The notes beneath the pieces are model-generated. The model ran no database searches and was not told the origin of the DNA. It saw only the letters and a list, made by a program, of their open reading frames with translations. From Alphaproteobacteria bacterium (GTDB lineage: Bacteria > Pseudomonadota > Alphaproteobacteria > Caulobacterales > Caulobacteraceae): 64,000 nt of DNA. Shown piece by piece: positions 53,724 to 61,975 of the stretch; the stretch's first letter is position 1, and every line of letters starts with the position of its first letter. The stretch lies in contig JAHJME010000012.1 of NCBI GenBank assembly GCA_018821435.1, forward strand, positions 1-64,000, given 5' to 3'. Position numbers and translations under genes: made by a program.

Positions 53724-54815
53724 TTAGATTCTTTTTGCGGCCCGCTCGCGGACGGTGTCGATGGCCAGGGCCAGGCTGCCGATCAGCAGGGGCAGCAGGA
53801 AGAAAAACAGCCGATAGCCGAGGAATGCGGCGGCCAGCCCGGCGGGCTCCAGCCCCTTCAACAGGGTGGAGACAGAGCCCTCGAAAACCCCGACCCCGCC
53901 CGGCACGTGGCTGATCAGCCCGACCACCACCGACGGCGCATACGCGCTGACGAAGGTGAGATACCCCACGGAAGCCGAGGGCAGCAGCACCCAGATGATC
54001 GCCGCCGCCACGGCATTGTCGACCGCGCCGATGGAAAGCTGGGCCAGGGCCACCCGGACGGACGGGAGCCGGAGGCTGTGGCCGAAGCCGCGCAACGGCC
54101 GCCGCAGGGTCGCGCAGAGGACGACATAGGCCCCCACGCCGGCCAGCAGGGTCGCCCCCAGCCCGTCGGCCACCGGGTTGGCGATCCGGCTGGCCGCGGC
54201 GATGTCGTGGCTGCCGGCCGCCAGCAAGGCGACTCCGGCCAGGGTGGACAGGCCGACAGTGAACGAAAAGCCGTGGAACAGCGTCGTGGCCGCCACTTGG
54301 CGAAGCGTCACCCCGTGCTTGGCGTAGTAGCGCGCGCGCACCGCGCCGGAGACGATCAGGTTGGCGCCCAGGCTGTGGGCGATGGAGCTGGCGATAAACG
54401 AGCCGGCCAAGGCCGCGCGGACCGTGATCCTGGCCCCCGCCCATCGCAGGCCCAGCCACTCGATCACCCCCATCAGCAGGAAGCTGGTCGCCGAGAGGCC
54501 CAGCGCCCAGGCCGCCGAGTCCCAGCCCCAGGCCCGGATCGCGCCAGCCAGCTCCGCCAGGCTGAGCTCGTGGAACTCGCGCCAGAGGATGAGCGCCGCG
54601 GCGGCCAGCAGGATGAAGGCCAGCAGGTGCCAGGCCAGCCCACGGATCATCGGGAAGAACCGCGAGCCCTGGGTTTCCGGCAGGGCGGCGGCCAACTCCG
54701 CCTCCACGTCCGGAGAGATGGGCGCGGGCCGTGCGTGGGGATCGGGGGTCAGCACGGGCGCGAGGTCCTCAAGTCGGATGCGCCCCCATCGTCCGGTTAC
54801 GGAACCGAAGCGCAA
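53724..54815 (-). CDS. LPG synthase/UPF0104-type integral membrane protein
   Basis: A 363-aa protein with an N-terminal 55-residue soluble extension and about eight membrane helices (for example GLAWHLLAFILLAAAALILW, GLSATSFLLMGVIEWLGL, GVGAYVVLCATL, FFFLLPLLIGSLAL). Polar conserved parts include GSFIASSIAHSLGANLIVSGAVRARYY and HVPGGVGVFEGSV. These fit the membrane half of MprF/lysylphosphatidylglycerol synthase, without the cytoplasmic aminoacyl-transfer domain. It could flip or translocate lipids. The mature function is unknown. Confidence 0.8.
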   Translation of the reverse strand: MRFGSVTGRWGRIRLEDLAPVLTPDPHARPAPISPDVEAELAAALPETQGSRFFPMIRGLAWHLLAFILLAAAALILWREFHELSLAELAGAIRAWGWDSAAWALGLSATSFLLMGVIEWLGLRWAGARITVRAALAGSFIASSIAHSLGANLIVSGAVRARYYAKHGVTLRQVAATTLFHGFSFTVGLSTLAGVALLAAGSHDIAAASRIANPVADGLGATLLAGVGAYVVLCATLRRPLRGFGHSLRLPSVRVALAQLSIGAVDNAVAAAIIWVLLPSASVGYLTFVSAYAPSVVVGLISHVPGGVGVFEGSVSTLLKGLEPAGLAAAFLGYRLFFFLLPLLIGSLALAIDTVRERAAKRI

Positions 54816-54862
54816 GGCGAAGGTTTTTCCCCCACGTTCACGACAGATTTAAGGAGCCGACC

Positions 54863-55327
54863 ATGCGGCGGGAAGAATTGCGGGACCTGGAGGCCGAGCG
54901 TCTGCGTCGCCTGCGCGACCGCGACCGGGACGACTTCGGCCAGGCCGACTACTCCAACACCTATGGCTACGACCCTCGTACGCGCTCGGGGTACGCTGCG
55001 TATGACGATGGCCGGCCGGCGATGCCTGACGCCGGGCGCGGGCGCGCCCGCGCCGACTGGGACCCGGAGCCGCGCCGCGCGCGGCGCGACGGACCGTCGG
55101 ACCGTGTGCTCTGGGCGGTGATCATGGAGCGGCTGGACGCCGAGCGCCGGCTGGACCTGCGCGATGTCCAGGTCGAGGTGGTCGACGGCGAGGCGATCTT
55201 GAACGGCGTGGTGCGGCACAAGGCCGACAAGCGCCGGATCGAGGACATCGCCGACATCGACGGCATCCACAACGTGCAGAACAACCTGAAGCCCCGGGAG
55301 CGCGGGCGCGGCTGGACGTTCCTTTAA
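54863..55327 (+). CDS. BON-domain protein with charged N-terminus
   Basis: A 154-aa protein. The first 80 residues are rich in Arg, Asp and Tyr (EERLRRLRDRDRDD-like, SNTYGYDPRTRSG) and lack a signal peptide. The C-terminal BON domain shows DLRDVQVEVVDGEAILNGVVR, RRIEDIADIDGIHNVQNNL. BON domains bind membranes or lipids and often occur in periplasmic or osmotic stress proteins. AAGGAG lies 6 bases before the ATG. It is divergent from the LPG-synthase-like gene. Confidence 0.85.
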   Translation: MRREELRDLEAERLRRLRDRDRDDFGQADYSNTYGYDPRTRSGYAAYDDGRPAMPDAGRGRARADWDPEPRRARRDGPSDRVLWAVIMERLDAERRLDLRDVQVEVVDGEAILNGVVRHKADKRRIEDIADIDGIHNVQNNLKPRERGRGWTFL

Positions 55328-55337
55328 AGTTCGGGCC

Positions 55338-55751
55338 TCAGCGGTCGGGCGGCGTCTCGAACCGGCGACGGAAGCGGGCGACGCCCAGCGGCGCGAACGC
55401 GGCCGCCAGCCCGCCGATGTCGGCCACCCAGTTGTCGATCAACGGCGCCACACGGGCGCCGGCCAGCAGGTGCGACGCCTCCAGCGCCGTCGTGAAAATC
55501 ACCAGGCGCAACGCGACGGTGGTGATCCTGGCGCGGGGCGATGCGGCCAGCCCGAGCAGGCCCGCGACGTAGAAGGCCGCGAAGTGCTGCAGGTAATGCG
55601 AGCGCACGAACTGGGGCACGAACTCACGCGGCAGGAACACCGCCACCACGATCATGGCCAGCGCGGCCAGGAACGCCGTGCGCGCCAGGATCGCCATCGG
55701 GCCGGTGATCGGGTAGGGGCCGTCTCCGAGAAGACTGCGGTCGGGGTCCAT
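55338..55751 (-). CDS. VanZ-like small membrane protein
   Basis: A 137-aa protein with about four hydrophobic helices (ILARTAFLAALAMIVVAVFLP, HFAAFYVAGLLGLAA, TTVALRLVIFTTALEASHLL, VADIGGLAAAFAPLGV). The H-x-x-x-F pattern in the second helix and the E/D residues in the third and fourth are the look of VanZ-family domains. The family includes glycopeptide resistance proteins but most members are of unknown function. An in-frame extension to 56075 is not credible. It is 10 bases from the end of the convergent BON gene. Confidence 0.75.
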   Translation of the reverse strand: MDPDRSLLGDGPYPITGPMAILARTAFLAALAMIVVAVFLPREFVPQFVRSHYLQHFAAFYVAGLLGLAASPRARITTVALRLVIFTTALEASHLLAGARVAPLIDNWVADIGGLAAAFAPLGVARFRRRFETPPDR

Positions 55752-55818
55752 GCGTCCGACGCTAGGCTTCTGCGCTCGCCGCTGGAACCCCAACCGGCGC
55801 CTTAGCCGTTGAGGCATT

Positions 55819-56136
55819 ATGAGTAAGCCTGTCGTCGTCTCCATCCCCCATGAGCTTGGCAAGGCGGAGGCCCGCCGCCGCATCGACGAGGGGGTCGGCC
55901 GCCTGACGGCCCAGATCGGCGCCGTCGGCGAGGTCAAGCAGGCGTGGGAGGGCGATCTGATGCGCTTCTCTCTCCAGGCGATCGGCCAGACCGTCACCGG
56001 CACGATCGACGTGCGCGACCAGGAGGCGCGGCTGGAGGTGAATCTTCCCGGCCTGTTCGCCATGGTCGCCAACAAGGTGAAGGGCCGCCTGCGCGACGAG
56101 GGCCAGATCCTGCTGGGCGGCCCGAAGAAGGGCTAG
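55819..56136 (+). CDS. Polyhydroxyalkanoic acid system-type small protein
   Basis: A 105-aa protein starting VVVSIPHELGKAEARRRIDEGVGRL and ending LEVNLPGLFAMVANKVKGRLRDEGQILLG. It matches the small family annotated as polyhydroxyalkanoate-system protein (PHA_gran_rgn), with beta-alpha-beta make-up. No PHA synthesis genes are here. GAGG lies before the ATG. It is probably cytoplasmic. Confidence 0.8.
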   Translation: MSKPVVVSIPHELGKAEARRRIDEGVGRLTAQIGAVGEVKQAWEGDLMRFSLQAIGQTVTGTIDVRDQEARLEVNLPGLFAMVANKVKGRLRDEGQILLGGPKKG

Positions 56137-56205
56137 ACGCGCTACAGTCAAGGCAACTGATCGGCGCCGAAGACGTTCTTACGGGGACACTTCGAGGAAG
56201 CGAAA

Positions 56206-56490
56206 ATGCCCAACAAGCAAACTGAAGACCAAGCCAAGCGCGCCTTCAGCCACGGTTCCGGCCAAGCCGGGTCGGACATGGCGTCGGACCCGAAGAAGGC
56301 CATCGAGGAGCATCGTCACATCGACGCGCCCACGACCCGTCCGGTCCCGCGCGGTCCCGAGGGCGAAAAGCACGACCATATGGCCGAGCGCGCGGCGGAG
56401 GCCGAGGATCGTCAGGAAGCGCTGCTGGACGAGGCGATCGAGGAAACCTTCCCGGGCTCCGATCCGATCAGCCCCAAGCACATCACCTGA
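56206..56490 (+). CDS. Small hydrophilic protein (94 aa)
   Basis: A charged protein (MPNKQTEDQAKRAFSHGSGQ) with no hydrophobic segment. The C-terminal EAIEETFPGSDPISPKHIT contains the EETFPxSDP motif that recurs in small alphaproteobacterial proteins of unknown function, often next to stress genes. GGAAG lies before the ATG. Likely disordered. It stops 8 bases before the convergent ABC-F gene's end. Confidence 0.75.
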   Translation: MPNKQTEDQAKRAFSHGSGQAGSDMASDPKKAIEEHRHIDAPTTRPVPRGPEGEKHDHMAERAAEAEDRQEALLDEAIEETFPGSDPISPKHIT

Positions 56491-56497
56491 GCCCGAC

Positions 56498-58375
56498 TTA
56501 TCTAAGAAGGGCTTCGTAGGCCTCCTGGGCCTCGATCCATTCCCGCTCGGCCGCCTCCAGGGCGGACTGGGCGGTCTCCCGCTTGCGGGCGAGTTCGGCG
56601 GCCTTGCCCGGACCGGCGGCGAATGTCGCCGGATCCGTCAGGGTTCGGTCGATCAGCGCGACAAGCTCATTGGCCTTGGCCAGCGCGGTCTCGGCGGTCT
56701 CGGCGCGGCGCCGTGCGGTGCCGGTCGGGACCTTCGCCTTGGGTGGCGGGGGCGGCGGCGGCGCGGCGGCGATCGGCTCGCTCTTGATCTGGGAGGGCGC
56801 GCGCGACGCGACGCGGGCCTTCTCCAGCACGAAGGCCGCATAGTCCTCCATGTCGCCGTCGAAGGGCTCGATCCCGCCGTCGGCGGCCAACCACAGGCGA
56901 TCGGCCACCAGTTCCATCAACGACCGGTCGTGGGTGATCAGGATCACCGCGCCCTCGTAGTCGTTCAGCGCGTCCAGCAGGGCGCGGCGGCTGTCGATGT
57001 CCAGGTGGTTCGTCGGTTCGTCGAGGATCAGGAGGTGTGGCGCCTCCATGGCCACGAGGTTCAGCAGCAGCCGGGCCCGCTCGCCGCCCGACAGGTTGGC
57101 GACGGTGGTGTCCGACTTCTCGAAGCTGATGCCGAACTGAGCCAGTTTTGACCGACGCGCCGCCTCGGTGACGCCCGGCAGCACGCGCCGGATGATGTCC
57201 AGCGGGGTGTCCGTCGGGTCCATCGCCTCGATCTGGTGCTGGTGGAACCAGCCGACCTTCAGGCGCGGACTGCGATGCAGCTTGCCGCTCTCGACCTCCA
57301 GCGCGCCGGCTACCAGCTTGGCGAAGGTGGACTTGCCGGCGCCGTTGACGCCCAGCAGGCCGATGCGGTCGTCGACGTCCAGGCGCAGGTCCAGGCGACG
57401 AAGGATCGGCGCGCCACCGTAGCCCACGGTCGCCCCTTCCAGCCGCAGCAGCGGCGGGGCCAGCGGCCGTTCGGGAGAGGGCAGGGAGAACGGAACCACC
57501 CGATCCTCGATCACGAACGAGACCGGCGGGAGCTTGGCGATCATCTTCAGGCGCGACTGGGCCTGGGTCGCCTTGGACGCCTTGGCGCGGAAGCGGTCGA
57601 CGAACGACTGCAGGTGCTCGCGGCGGGCCTCGACCTTGGCGCGGTTGGCCTCCTGCAGGCGCAGCTTCTCGGACAGCTGCCTCTCGAAGTTGTCGTAGCC
57701 GCCGGGGTACAGGTCGAGCTTGCCGTCCTTCAGGTGCAGGATGTGGTCGACGGAATTGTTCAGCAGCTCGCGGTCGTGGCTGATGACCATGGCGGTGTTC
57801 GGGTACTTCTGGAGGCGCGCCTCCAGCCAGAGCGCGCCTTCCAGGTCGAGATAGTTGGTCGGCTCGTCCAGCAGCAGCAGGTCGGGCTCGGCGAACAGGC
57901 TGGCCGCCAGGGCCACGCGCATCCGCCAGCCGCCGGAGAACTCGGCCATCGGGCGCTGCAGGTCGGCCTGGCTGAAGCCCAGGCCCGCCAGGATCTCGGC
58001 CGCTCGCGAGGGCGCGCGGTCGGCGTCGATCTCGATCAGCCGGGTGTAGATGTCGCCCATGTCCTCGGGCTCGGCCGTCTCCAACCGCTGCAGCAGGTCG
58101 TGCCGTTCGACATCGGCTTCCAGCACTGTGTCCAGCAGGGTGACCGGTGTGGCCGGGTGTTCCTGGTCCACCGATCCGATGCGGGCCTGGCGCGGCACCC
58201 CGATCTCGCCGCCGCCGGGGGTGAGATGGCCAAGGATGACCTTGAACAGCGTCGATTTGCCCACGCCATTGCGACCCACGAGGCCGACCTTGGCGTCCTT
58301 GGGCAAGGTGACCGTGGCGTGGTCGAAGAAACGGCGTCCCCAGGCGTCGAGGACAAGGTCATTGATCTGCAGCAT
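56498..58375 (-). CDS. ABC-F family ATPase (Uup/EttA-like)
   Basis: A 625-aa soluble protein with two ABC domains and no membrane segments, the layout of ribosome-acting ABC-F ATPases. Walker A: GRNGVGKST and GVNGAGKST; signatures SGGWRMRVALA and SGGERARLLL; Walker B LLLDEPTNYLDL and LILDEPTNHLDI. The arm between domains is the long helical KLRLQEANRAKVEARREHLQ region. A C-terminal coiled coil (RRRAETAETALAKANELVALID) suggests the Uup subgroup. It is divergent from ndk. Confidence 0.92.
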   Translation of the reverse strand: MLQINDLVLDAWGRRFFDHATVTLPKDAKVGLVGRNGVGKSTLFKVILGHLTPGGGEIGVPRQARIGSVDQEHPATPVTLLDTVLEADVERHDLLQRLETAEPEDMGDIYTRLIEIDADRAPSRAAEILAGLGFSQADLQRPMAEFSGGWRMRVALAASLFAEPDLLLLDEPTNYLDLEGALWLEARLQKYPNTAMVISHDRELLNNSVDHILHLKDGKLDLYPGGYDNFERQLSEKLRLQEANRAKVEARREHLQSFVDRFRAKASKATQAQSRLKMIAKLPPVSFVIEDRVVPFSLPSPERPLAPPLLRLEGATVGYGGAPILRRLDLRLDVDDRIGLLGVNGAGKSTFAKLVAGALEVESGKLHRSPRLKVGWFHQHQIEAMDPTDTPLDIIRRVLPGVTEAARRSKLAQFGISFEKSDTTVANLSGGERARLLLNLVAMEAPHLLILDEPTNHLDIDSRRALLDALNDYEGAVILITHDRSLMELVADRLWLAADGGIEPFDGDMEDYAAFVLEKARVASRAPSQIKSEPIAAAPPPPPPPKAKVPTGTARRRAETAETALAKANELVALIDRTLTDPATFAAGPGKAAELARKRETAQSALEAAEREWIEAQEAYEALLR

Positions 58376-58471
58376 GAGTGGGCGGGGCCTCTAGCAGACG
58401 AATAGGCCTGCGTCATGCGTGCAGGGCGCCTTGCCTCCGAGGCGGTGATGACGATATAGACGCCGCCACCC

Positions 58472-58491
58472 GCGCGAAGGACCCTTCGCGC
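58472..58491 (+). promoter_or_regulatory. Hairpin in the ndk leader
   Basis: GCGCGAAG-GACC-CTTCGCGC lies 35 bases before the ndk ATG, in the leader. It could be an mRNA stabiliser or a regulatory hairpin; no T-tract or anti-terminator is visible. Confidence 0.4.
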
Positions 58492-58525
58492 ACTTCCCAA
58501 ATTTGCAAGAGCCCCCACGGAGCCC

Positions 58526-58945
58526 ATGACCGAACGCACTTTCTCGATCATCAAGCCGGACGCCACGCGTCGGAACCTGACCGGCAAGGTCAATGCGGTG
58601 ATCGAGGACGCCGGCCTGCGCATCGTGGCCCAGCGCCGCATCCAGATGACCGACGCCCAGGCCAAGAAGTTCTACGAAGTCCACGCCGAGCGCCCGTTCT
58701 ACGGCGAGCTGGTCGACTTCATGACGTCCGCCCCGGTCGTCGTTCAGGTGCTGGAAGGCGACAACGCCGTCGCCAAGTACCGTGAAGTGATGGGCGCCAC
58801 GAACCCGGCCCAGGCCGCCGACGGCACCATCCGCAAGCTCTACGCCGAAAGCGTCGGCGAAAATTCCGTCCACGGTTCGGACAGCCTCGAGAACGCCAAG
58901 CTCGAGATCGCGCAGTTCTTCACCGACGCCGACATCGTCGGCTGA
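58526..58945 (+). CDS. ndk: Nucleoside diphosphate kinase
   Basis: Keeps NTP and dNTP pools balanced by transferring gamma-phosphate through a histidine. 139 aa. It begins [19 protein letters not shown], and the phosphohistidine is His116 in [13 protein letters not shown]. Conserved [11 protein letters not shown] and [19 protein letters not shown] are present. It is a single-gene unit with its own terminator. Confidence 0.97.
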   Translation: MTERTFSIIKPDATRRNLTGKVNAVIEDAGLRIVAQRRIQMTDAQAKKFYEVHAERPFYGELVDFMTSAPVVVQVLEGDNAVAKYREVMGATNPAQAADGTIRKLYAESVGENSVHGSDSLENAKLEIAQFFTDADIVG

Positions 58946-58962
58946 CCTGACGCAACGCGTTC

Positions 58963-59000
58963 GGCTCCGCGGGGTTATCCTCGCGGAGCCCACCTTTTCC
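58963..59000 (+). terminator. Intrinsic terminator of ndk
   Basis: GGCTCCGCG (58963-58971) pairs with CGCGGAGCC (58982-58990), with CACCTTTTCC just after. It lies 17 bases after the ndk stop codon. Confidence 0.8.
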
Positions 59001-59038
59001 CCAACTGCCATTAAGTGATCATGCGAGAAAACAAGGTT

Positions 59039-59380
59039 ATGCCTGGTTTCTCCGATCGCCTCGCCCACCAGGCCGAGGCTCGGAAAGCCCTTCTGGCGAA
59101 GTTCAAGCCCAAGCCCACCGTCCAGGCCGAAGTCCTGGAGACGCGCGAGGCCAAGAAGGCCCGTGAGATCGAGGAAGTGCGCGCCAAGCGCGCCGCCGAG
59201 AAAGAAGCCGCCCGCCTCGCCAAGGAACAGGCCGAGCACGAGGCGCGCGTCGCCATGGAAAACGACGAAGAGCTGATGCTCCAGTTGAAGCGTGACGACC
59301 GCAAGGCTCGCAAGGCCGCCGCCAAGGCCGACGCCCGCTCGAAGCGCGAGCAGAAGTCGCAGATGCGCCGGACCGGCTAA
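59039..59380 (+). CDS. DUF6481-type charged helical protein
   Basis: A 113-aa protein rich in Lys, Glu and Ala, expected to be one long helix (KKAREIEEVRAKRAAEKEAARLAKEQAEHEARV is the core, shown by position 59141-59240). The start MPGFSDRLAHQAEARKALLAKF at 59039 fits the family better than ATG 59021, which has no ribosome site. No signal or membrane segment. Function unknown. Its last four bases overlap the convergent gene. Confidence 0.7.
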   Translation: MPGFSDRLAHQAEARKALLAKFKPKPTVQAEVLETREAKKAREIEEVRAKRAAEKEAARLAKEQAEHEARVAMENDEELMLQLKRDDRKARKAAAKADARSKREQKSQMRRTG

Positions 59381-59589
59381 ATGTCGGCTGAGCCGGTGAT
59401 CCGCCGGCTCAATTCGCCATAGTAGCTCTGGATCAGCAGTTCGACCGCCTCGCCACGCGCCTCGGCCTCGAAGGCCAGATCCTTGGCCATCTGCACGGCG
59501 GCCGAGCGTGACAGCTCGCCCGCCACCGGCGTCCCGTCGCTGAAGACCGTCCAGTCGCCGTCCTTCAGCGTCACCGCGTATTGCACCAT
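59377..59589 (-). CDS. Small DUF2188-like protein (70 aa)
   Basis: A short protein, MVQYAVTLKDGDWTVFSDGT followed by a helix (SRSAAVQMAKDLAFEAEARG) and strand LLIQSYYGELSRRI. The beta-beta-alpha-beta pattern and small size resemble DUF2188-type proteins. AGGAG lies before the ATG. It overlaps the convergent DUF6481 gene by 4 bases. Function unknown. Confidence 0.65.
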   Translation of the reverse strand: MVQYAVTLKDGDWTVFSDGTPVAGELSRSAAVQMAKDLAFEAEARGEAVELLIQSYYGELSRRITGSADI

Positions 59590-59643
59590 GTCCCGTCTCC
59601 TGAAGCGTCAGCGTACGACGAAGGTGAAGGTTCCTTTGGGGCG

Positions 59644-59979
59644 TTACAGCTCGACGGGCCGGCCGTGCGGCGTGTGCAGATAGGCCGATACCCAGGCCGC
59701 CTTGCGCGCCGCCAACTCGGCCGTCGTGGCCAGGTTGCGGTCGGTGGTCAGGCGCTACAGCGCCGCCACCCAATGCTCGTAGTAGCGCGATCCGTCGTCG
59801 GTGGGATCACCCGCCAGTTCGTCGGACAGGGTCTGCGCCCACTCCTTCCAACTGAACGCGCCATCCTCGTGCAGCTTCAGCGTCAGCGCGAAGGCCTGTG
59901 CTTGCCACGGCTCGGCGAACACCGGCCCCTCCGCGTCGCGCGGCAATCGGGGCAGGGCCAGGACGTCAGGTGCGCTCAA
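59644..59979 (-). pseudogene. Nitrile hydratase accessory protein, interrupted by in-frame TAG
   Basis: The accessory protein inserts metal into nitrile hydratase. Reading from TTG 59979 gives LALPRLPRDAEGPVFAEPWQAQAFAL and YYEHWVAAL, then TAG at 59755-59757. The same frame continues without shift as RLTTDRNLATTAELAARKAAWVSAYLHTPHGRPVEL to a TAA at 59644-59646, completing the family's normal length (111 aa). The stop sits where family members have Glu (AALERL), so a single GAG to TAG change explains it. The first 74 codons alone would lack the C-terminal third. The start overlaps the end of nthB. It could be a true nonsense mutation, a sequencing error, or a suppressed codon. Confidence 0.85.
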
Positions 59980-60616
59980 GGTAGGGCCCCCAAAGATCCA
60001 GGCGCACGCTGTCGCGGGCAGGGGCGTCCGGCCCCCAGAGCTCGTGCGCCGTGAACGCCACGCCGTAGAGATGGTGCGGCTGCTCGCCCAGCCCGTGGGC
60101 GTGGGTGTCCGGCCAGACGTGTGCGCCGTGCAGGCGTTCGATCACGCCCACCCGGCCACGCACGTAGCGGGGCAGGCGGGTATGCCCTGGGGGATTGAGG
60201 TTCAGCGCGCGCACCCGGTCGCCGATGGCAAAGGCCGGGGGACCTGCGTCGCGGATGTAGGAATAGGGCGCGGTCAGCGCCGCCTCGACCGTATTGGCCG
60301 GACGGACGGGCGTGGACTTCGGCGCGGCCGGGTCGGGTTTGCCGGACGCCAGTTCCTCTGCCGTCACGAAGCCGCCGCCCAGGAGGAGCAGTTCCACCCG
60401 GGTCAGCCACTTCTCATAGTAGCTCATGCGCAGATAGTCGGCGGGCGGGAGTAGCTCGATCCGGTGGCGGCCGGCGTCGATGTTCCCACGGGTGGGCGAG
60501 GCCAGGTTCAGCGCGTGGACGCGGCCCTCCCAGCGGTGATGGAACACGGGCTCGTCCACCTCGGGCGCGACGGGCCCCATGCCGTGCATCCCGCCCATGT
60601 CGTGGACGCCGTTCAC
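59966..60616 (-). CDS. nthB: Nitrile hydratase beta subunit
   Basis: Structural subunit of the alpha-beta enzyme that hydrates nitriles to amides. 216 aa. It starts at GTG 60616 with [14 protein letters not shown], the family N-terminus; the GTG overlaps the nthA stop (GTGA). Conserved parts are [53 protein letters not shown] and the SH3-like C-terminus [12 protein letters not shown]. It lies between nthA and the accessory gene. Confidence 0.95.
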   Translation of the reverse strand: MNGVHDMGGMHGMGPVAPEVDEPVFHHRWEGRVHALNLASPTRGNIDAGRHRIELLPPADYLRMSYYEKWLTRVELLLLGGGFVTAEELASGKPDPAAPKSTPVRPANTVEAALTAPYSYIRDAGPPAFAIGDRVRALNLNPPGHTRLPRYVRGRVGVIERLHGAHVWPDTHAHGLGEQPHHLYGVAFTAHELWGPDAPARDSVRLDLWGPYLERT

Positions 60617-61242
60617 AGCCGGGTCGTCCCGATCATGCCGTCGCGGGTGACCAGGTCGGCCAGCGCCGCCTCGTCCAGCGCCTCGGTCCCGGCCGGTCGC
60701 TCGGGGATCACCAGGTAGCGGACCTCGGCGGTCGAATCCCACACCCGCACCTCGGTGTCGTCGGCCAGCGTCGTGCCGAACTCCGCCAGCACCCCGCGCG
60801 GATCGATGACGGCGCGCGAGCGGTAGGGCGCCGACTTGTACCAAACGGGCGGCAGCCCCAGCACCGGCCACGGGTAGCAGGAGCAAAGAGTGCAGACGAC
60901 CAGGTTGTGAACCCCCGGACCGTTCTCGACCGCCACCATGTGCTCGCCCTGGCGGCCGGTGAAATCCAGTTCGGCGATGGCGGCGGTGGCGTCGTCCAGC
61001 AGGCGGGCGCGGTAGGCGGGGTCGGTCCACGCCTTCGCCACCACCCGCGCGCCGTTCCGGGGACCCACCTTGTGTTCGAAGTGATCGACGATGGCGTCCA
61101 GGGCGGCCGGGTCCACCAGCCCCTTCTCGACCAGCAGCGATTCGAGCGCCTTCACCCGGAGCGCGATGTCCGAGGGCGGCTCCTGCTCGTGGTCGTGCCC
61201 ATGGTCATGATGATGGTCATGGTCGTGATGGTCGTGCGCCAT
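60613..61242 (-). CDS. nthA: Nitrile hydratase alpha subunit, cobalt type
   Basis: Metal-binding catalytic subunit, 209 aa. The claw [10 protein letters not shown] (Cys117, Cys120, Cys122) has Thr at the second place, the hallmark of cobalt-type enzymes (iron type has CSLCSC). Downstream [16 protein letters not shown] is conserved. An unusual N-terminal tail [20 protein letters not shown] carries ten histidines in the first 18 residues, perhaps for metal capture. The order is alpha-beta-accessory. The stop overlaps the nthB start. No cobalt transporter is nearby. Confidence 0.95.
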   Translation of the reverse strand: MAHDHHDHDHHHDHGHDHEQEPPSDIALRVKALESLLVEKGLVDPAALDAIVDHFEHKVGPRNGARVVAKAWTDPAYRARLLDDATAAIAELDFTGRQGEHMVAVENGPGVHNLVVCTLCSCYPWPVLGLPPVWYKSAPYRSRAVIDPRGVLAEFGTTLADDTEVRVWDSTAEVRYLVIPERPAGTEALDEAALADLVTRDGMIGTTRL

Positions 61243-61333
61243 ACGGGAGAGGTTGGCCCAAGCGGCGCGTCAGGTGAAGAGGGACGTGACCAGCGCGTGG
61301 TCTGCTGCGATGCTCGGGCGCTAGGAGGCCGCC

Positions 61334-61975
61334 ATGGACGGACCGCATCTGATCTACTTCGCCGATCCCATGTGCTCATGGTGCTACGGCTTCTCGCCGG
61401 TGATCGACAAGGTTCGCGAGGCCTACGGCCACGCCCTGCCGGTCCGCGTGGTGATGGGGGGTCTGCGTCCCGGCACGGACGTTCCGATGACGGACGAGGC
61501 CAAGAAAAGCATCGCCGGCCACTGGCATCACGTCCACGAGGCCTCGGGCCTGCCGTTCGACCCCGCCGTGCTCGACCGGGAAGGATTCATCTACGACACC
61601 GACCCGGCCGCCCGCGCGGTGGTGGTCGCCCGGCGCGAAGGCGGCGACGAGCTGGCTGCGCGCTACCTGACGGCGGCCCAGCGGGCCTTCTACGCCGAGA
61701 ACCGGGACGTCACCTCGCCCGAGGTGCTGGGCGACTTGGCCGAGGATTTCGGCCTGGACCGCGCGGCGTTCCTGACCGCCTGGGCCTCGGAGGACGCCAA
61801 GGCCGAGACGTGGCGCGACTATGCGATGTCGCAGAACGCCGGGGTCACGGGTTTCCCCACCCTGATCGGCGGCCCCAACGAACACGGTGTCTACGGCGTC
61901 GTCACCCGTGGCTATGCGCCGGGCGAACAGGTGCTGGCCGTGGTCCGTGGCTGGATCGCCAGCATCGCGGCGTAG
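61334..61975 (+). CDS. DsbA-family thioredoxin-fold protein
   Basis: A 213-aa protein. The redox motif CSWC lies near the N-terminus (YFADPMCSWCYGF), with the cis-proline in GVTGFPTLIGG. A helical insertion comes between. It lacks a signal peptide, so it is cytoplasmic and more like the FrnE/DsbA-like oxidoreductase or 2-hydroxychromene isomerase branch than periplasmic DsbA. GGAGG lies 6 bases before the ATG. It is divergent from nthA and convergent with the carboxypeptidase gene, whose stop is next to its own. Confidence 0.88.
   Translation: MDGPHLIYFADPMCSWCYGFSPVIDKVREAYGHALPVRVVMGGLRPGTDVPMTDEAKKSIAGHWHHVHEASGLPFDPAVLDREGFIYDTDPAARAVVVARREGGDELAARYLTAAQRAFYAENRDVTSPEVLGDLAEDFGLDRAAFLTAWASEDAKAETWRDYAMSQNAGVTGFPTLIGGPNEHGVYGVVTRGYAPGEQVLAVVRGWIASIAA

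Noticed and set aside
54731-54862. Upstream extension of the BON-domain gene
   Set aside because: The extra part overlaps the divergent gene's start and has no ribosome site, while ATG 54863 has AAGGAG.
57236-58405. A 389-codon plus-strand frame opposite the ABC-F gene
   Set aside because: Shadow frame; the minus-strand product has all Walker and signature motifs.
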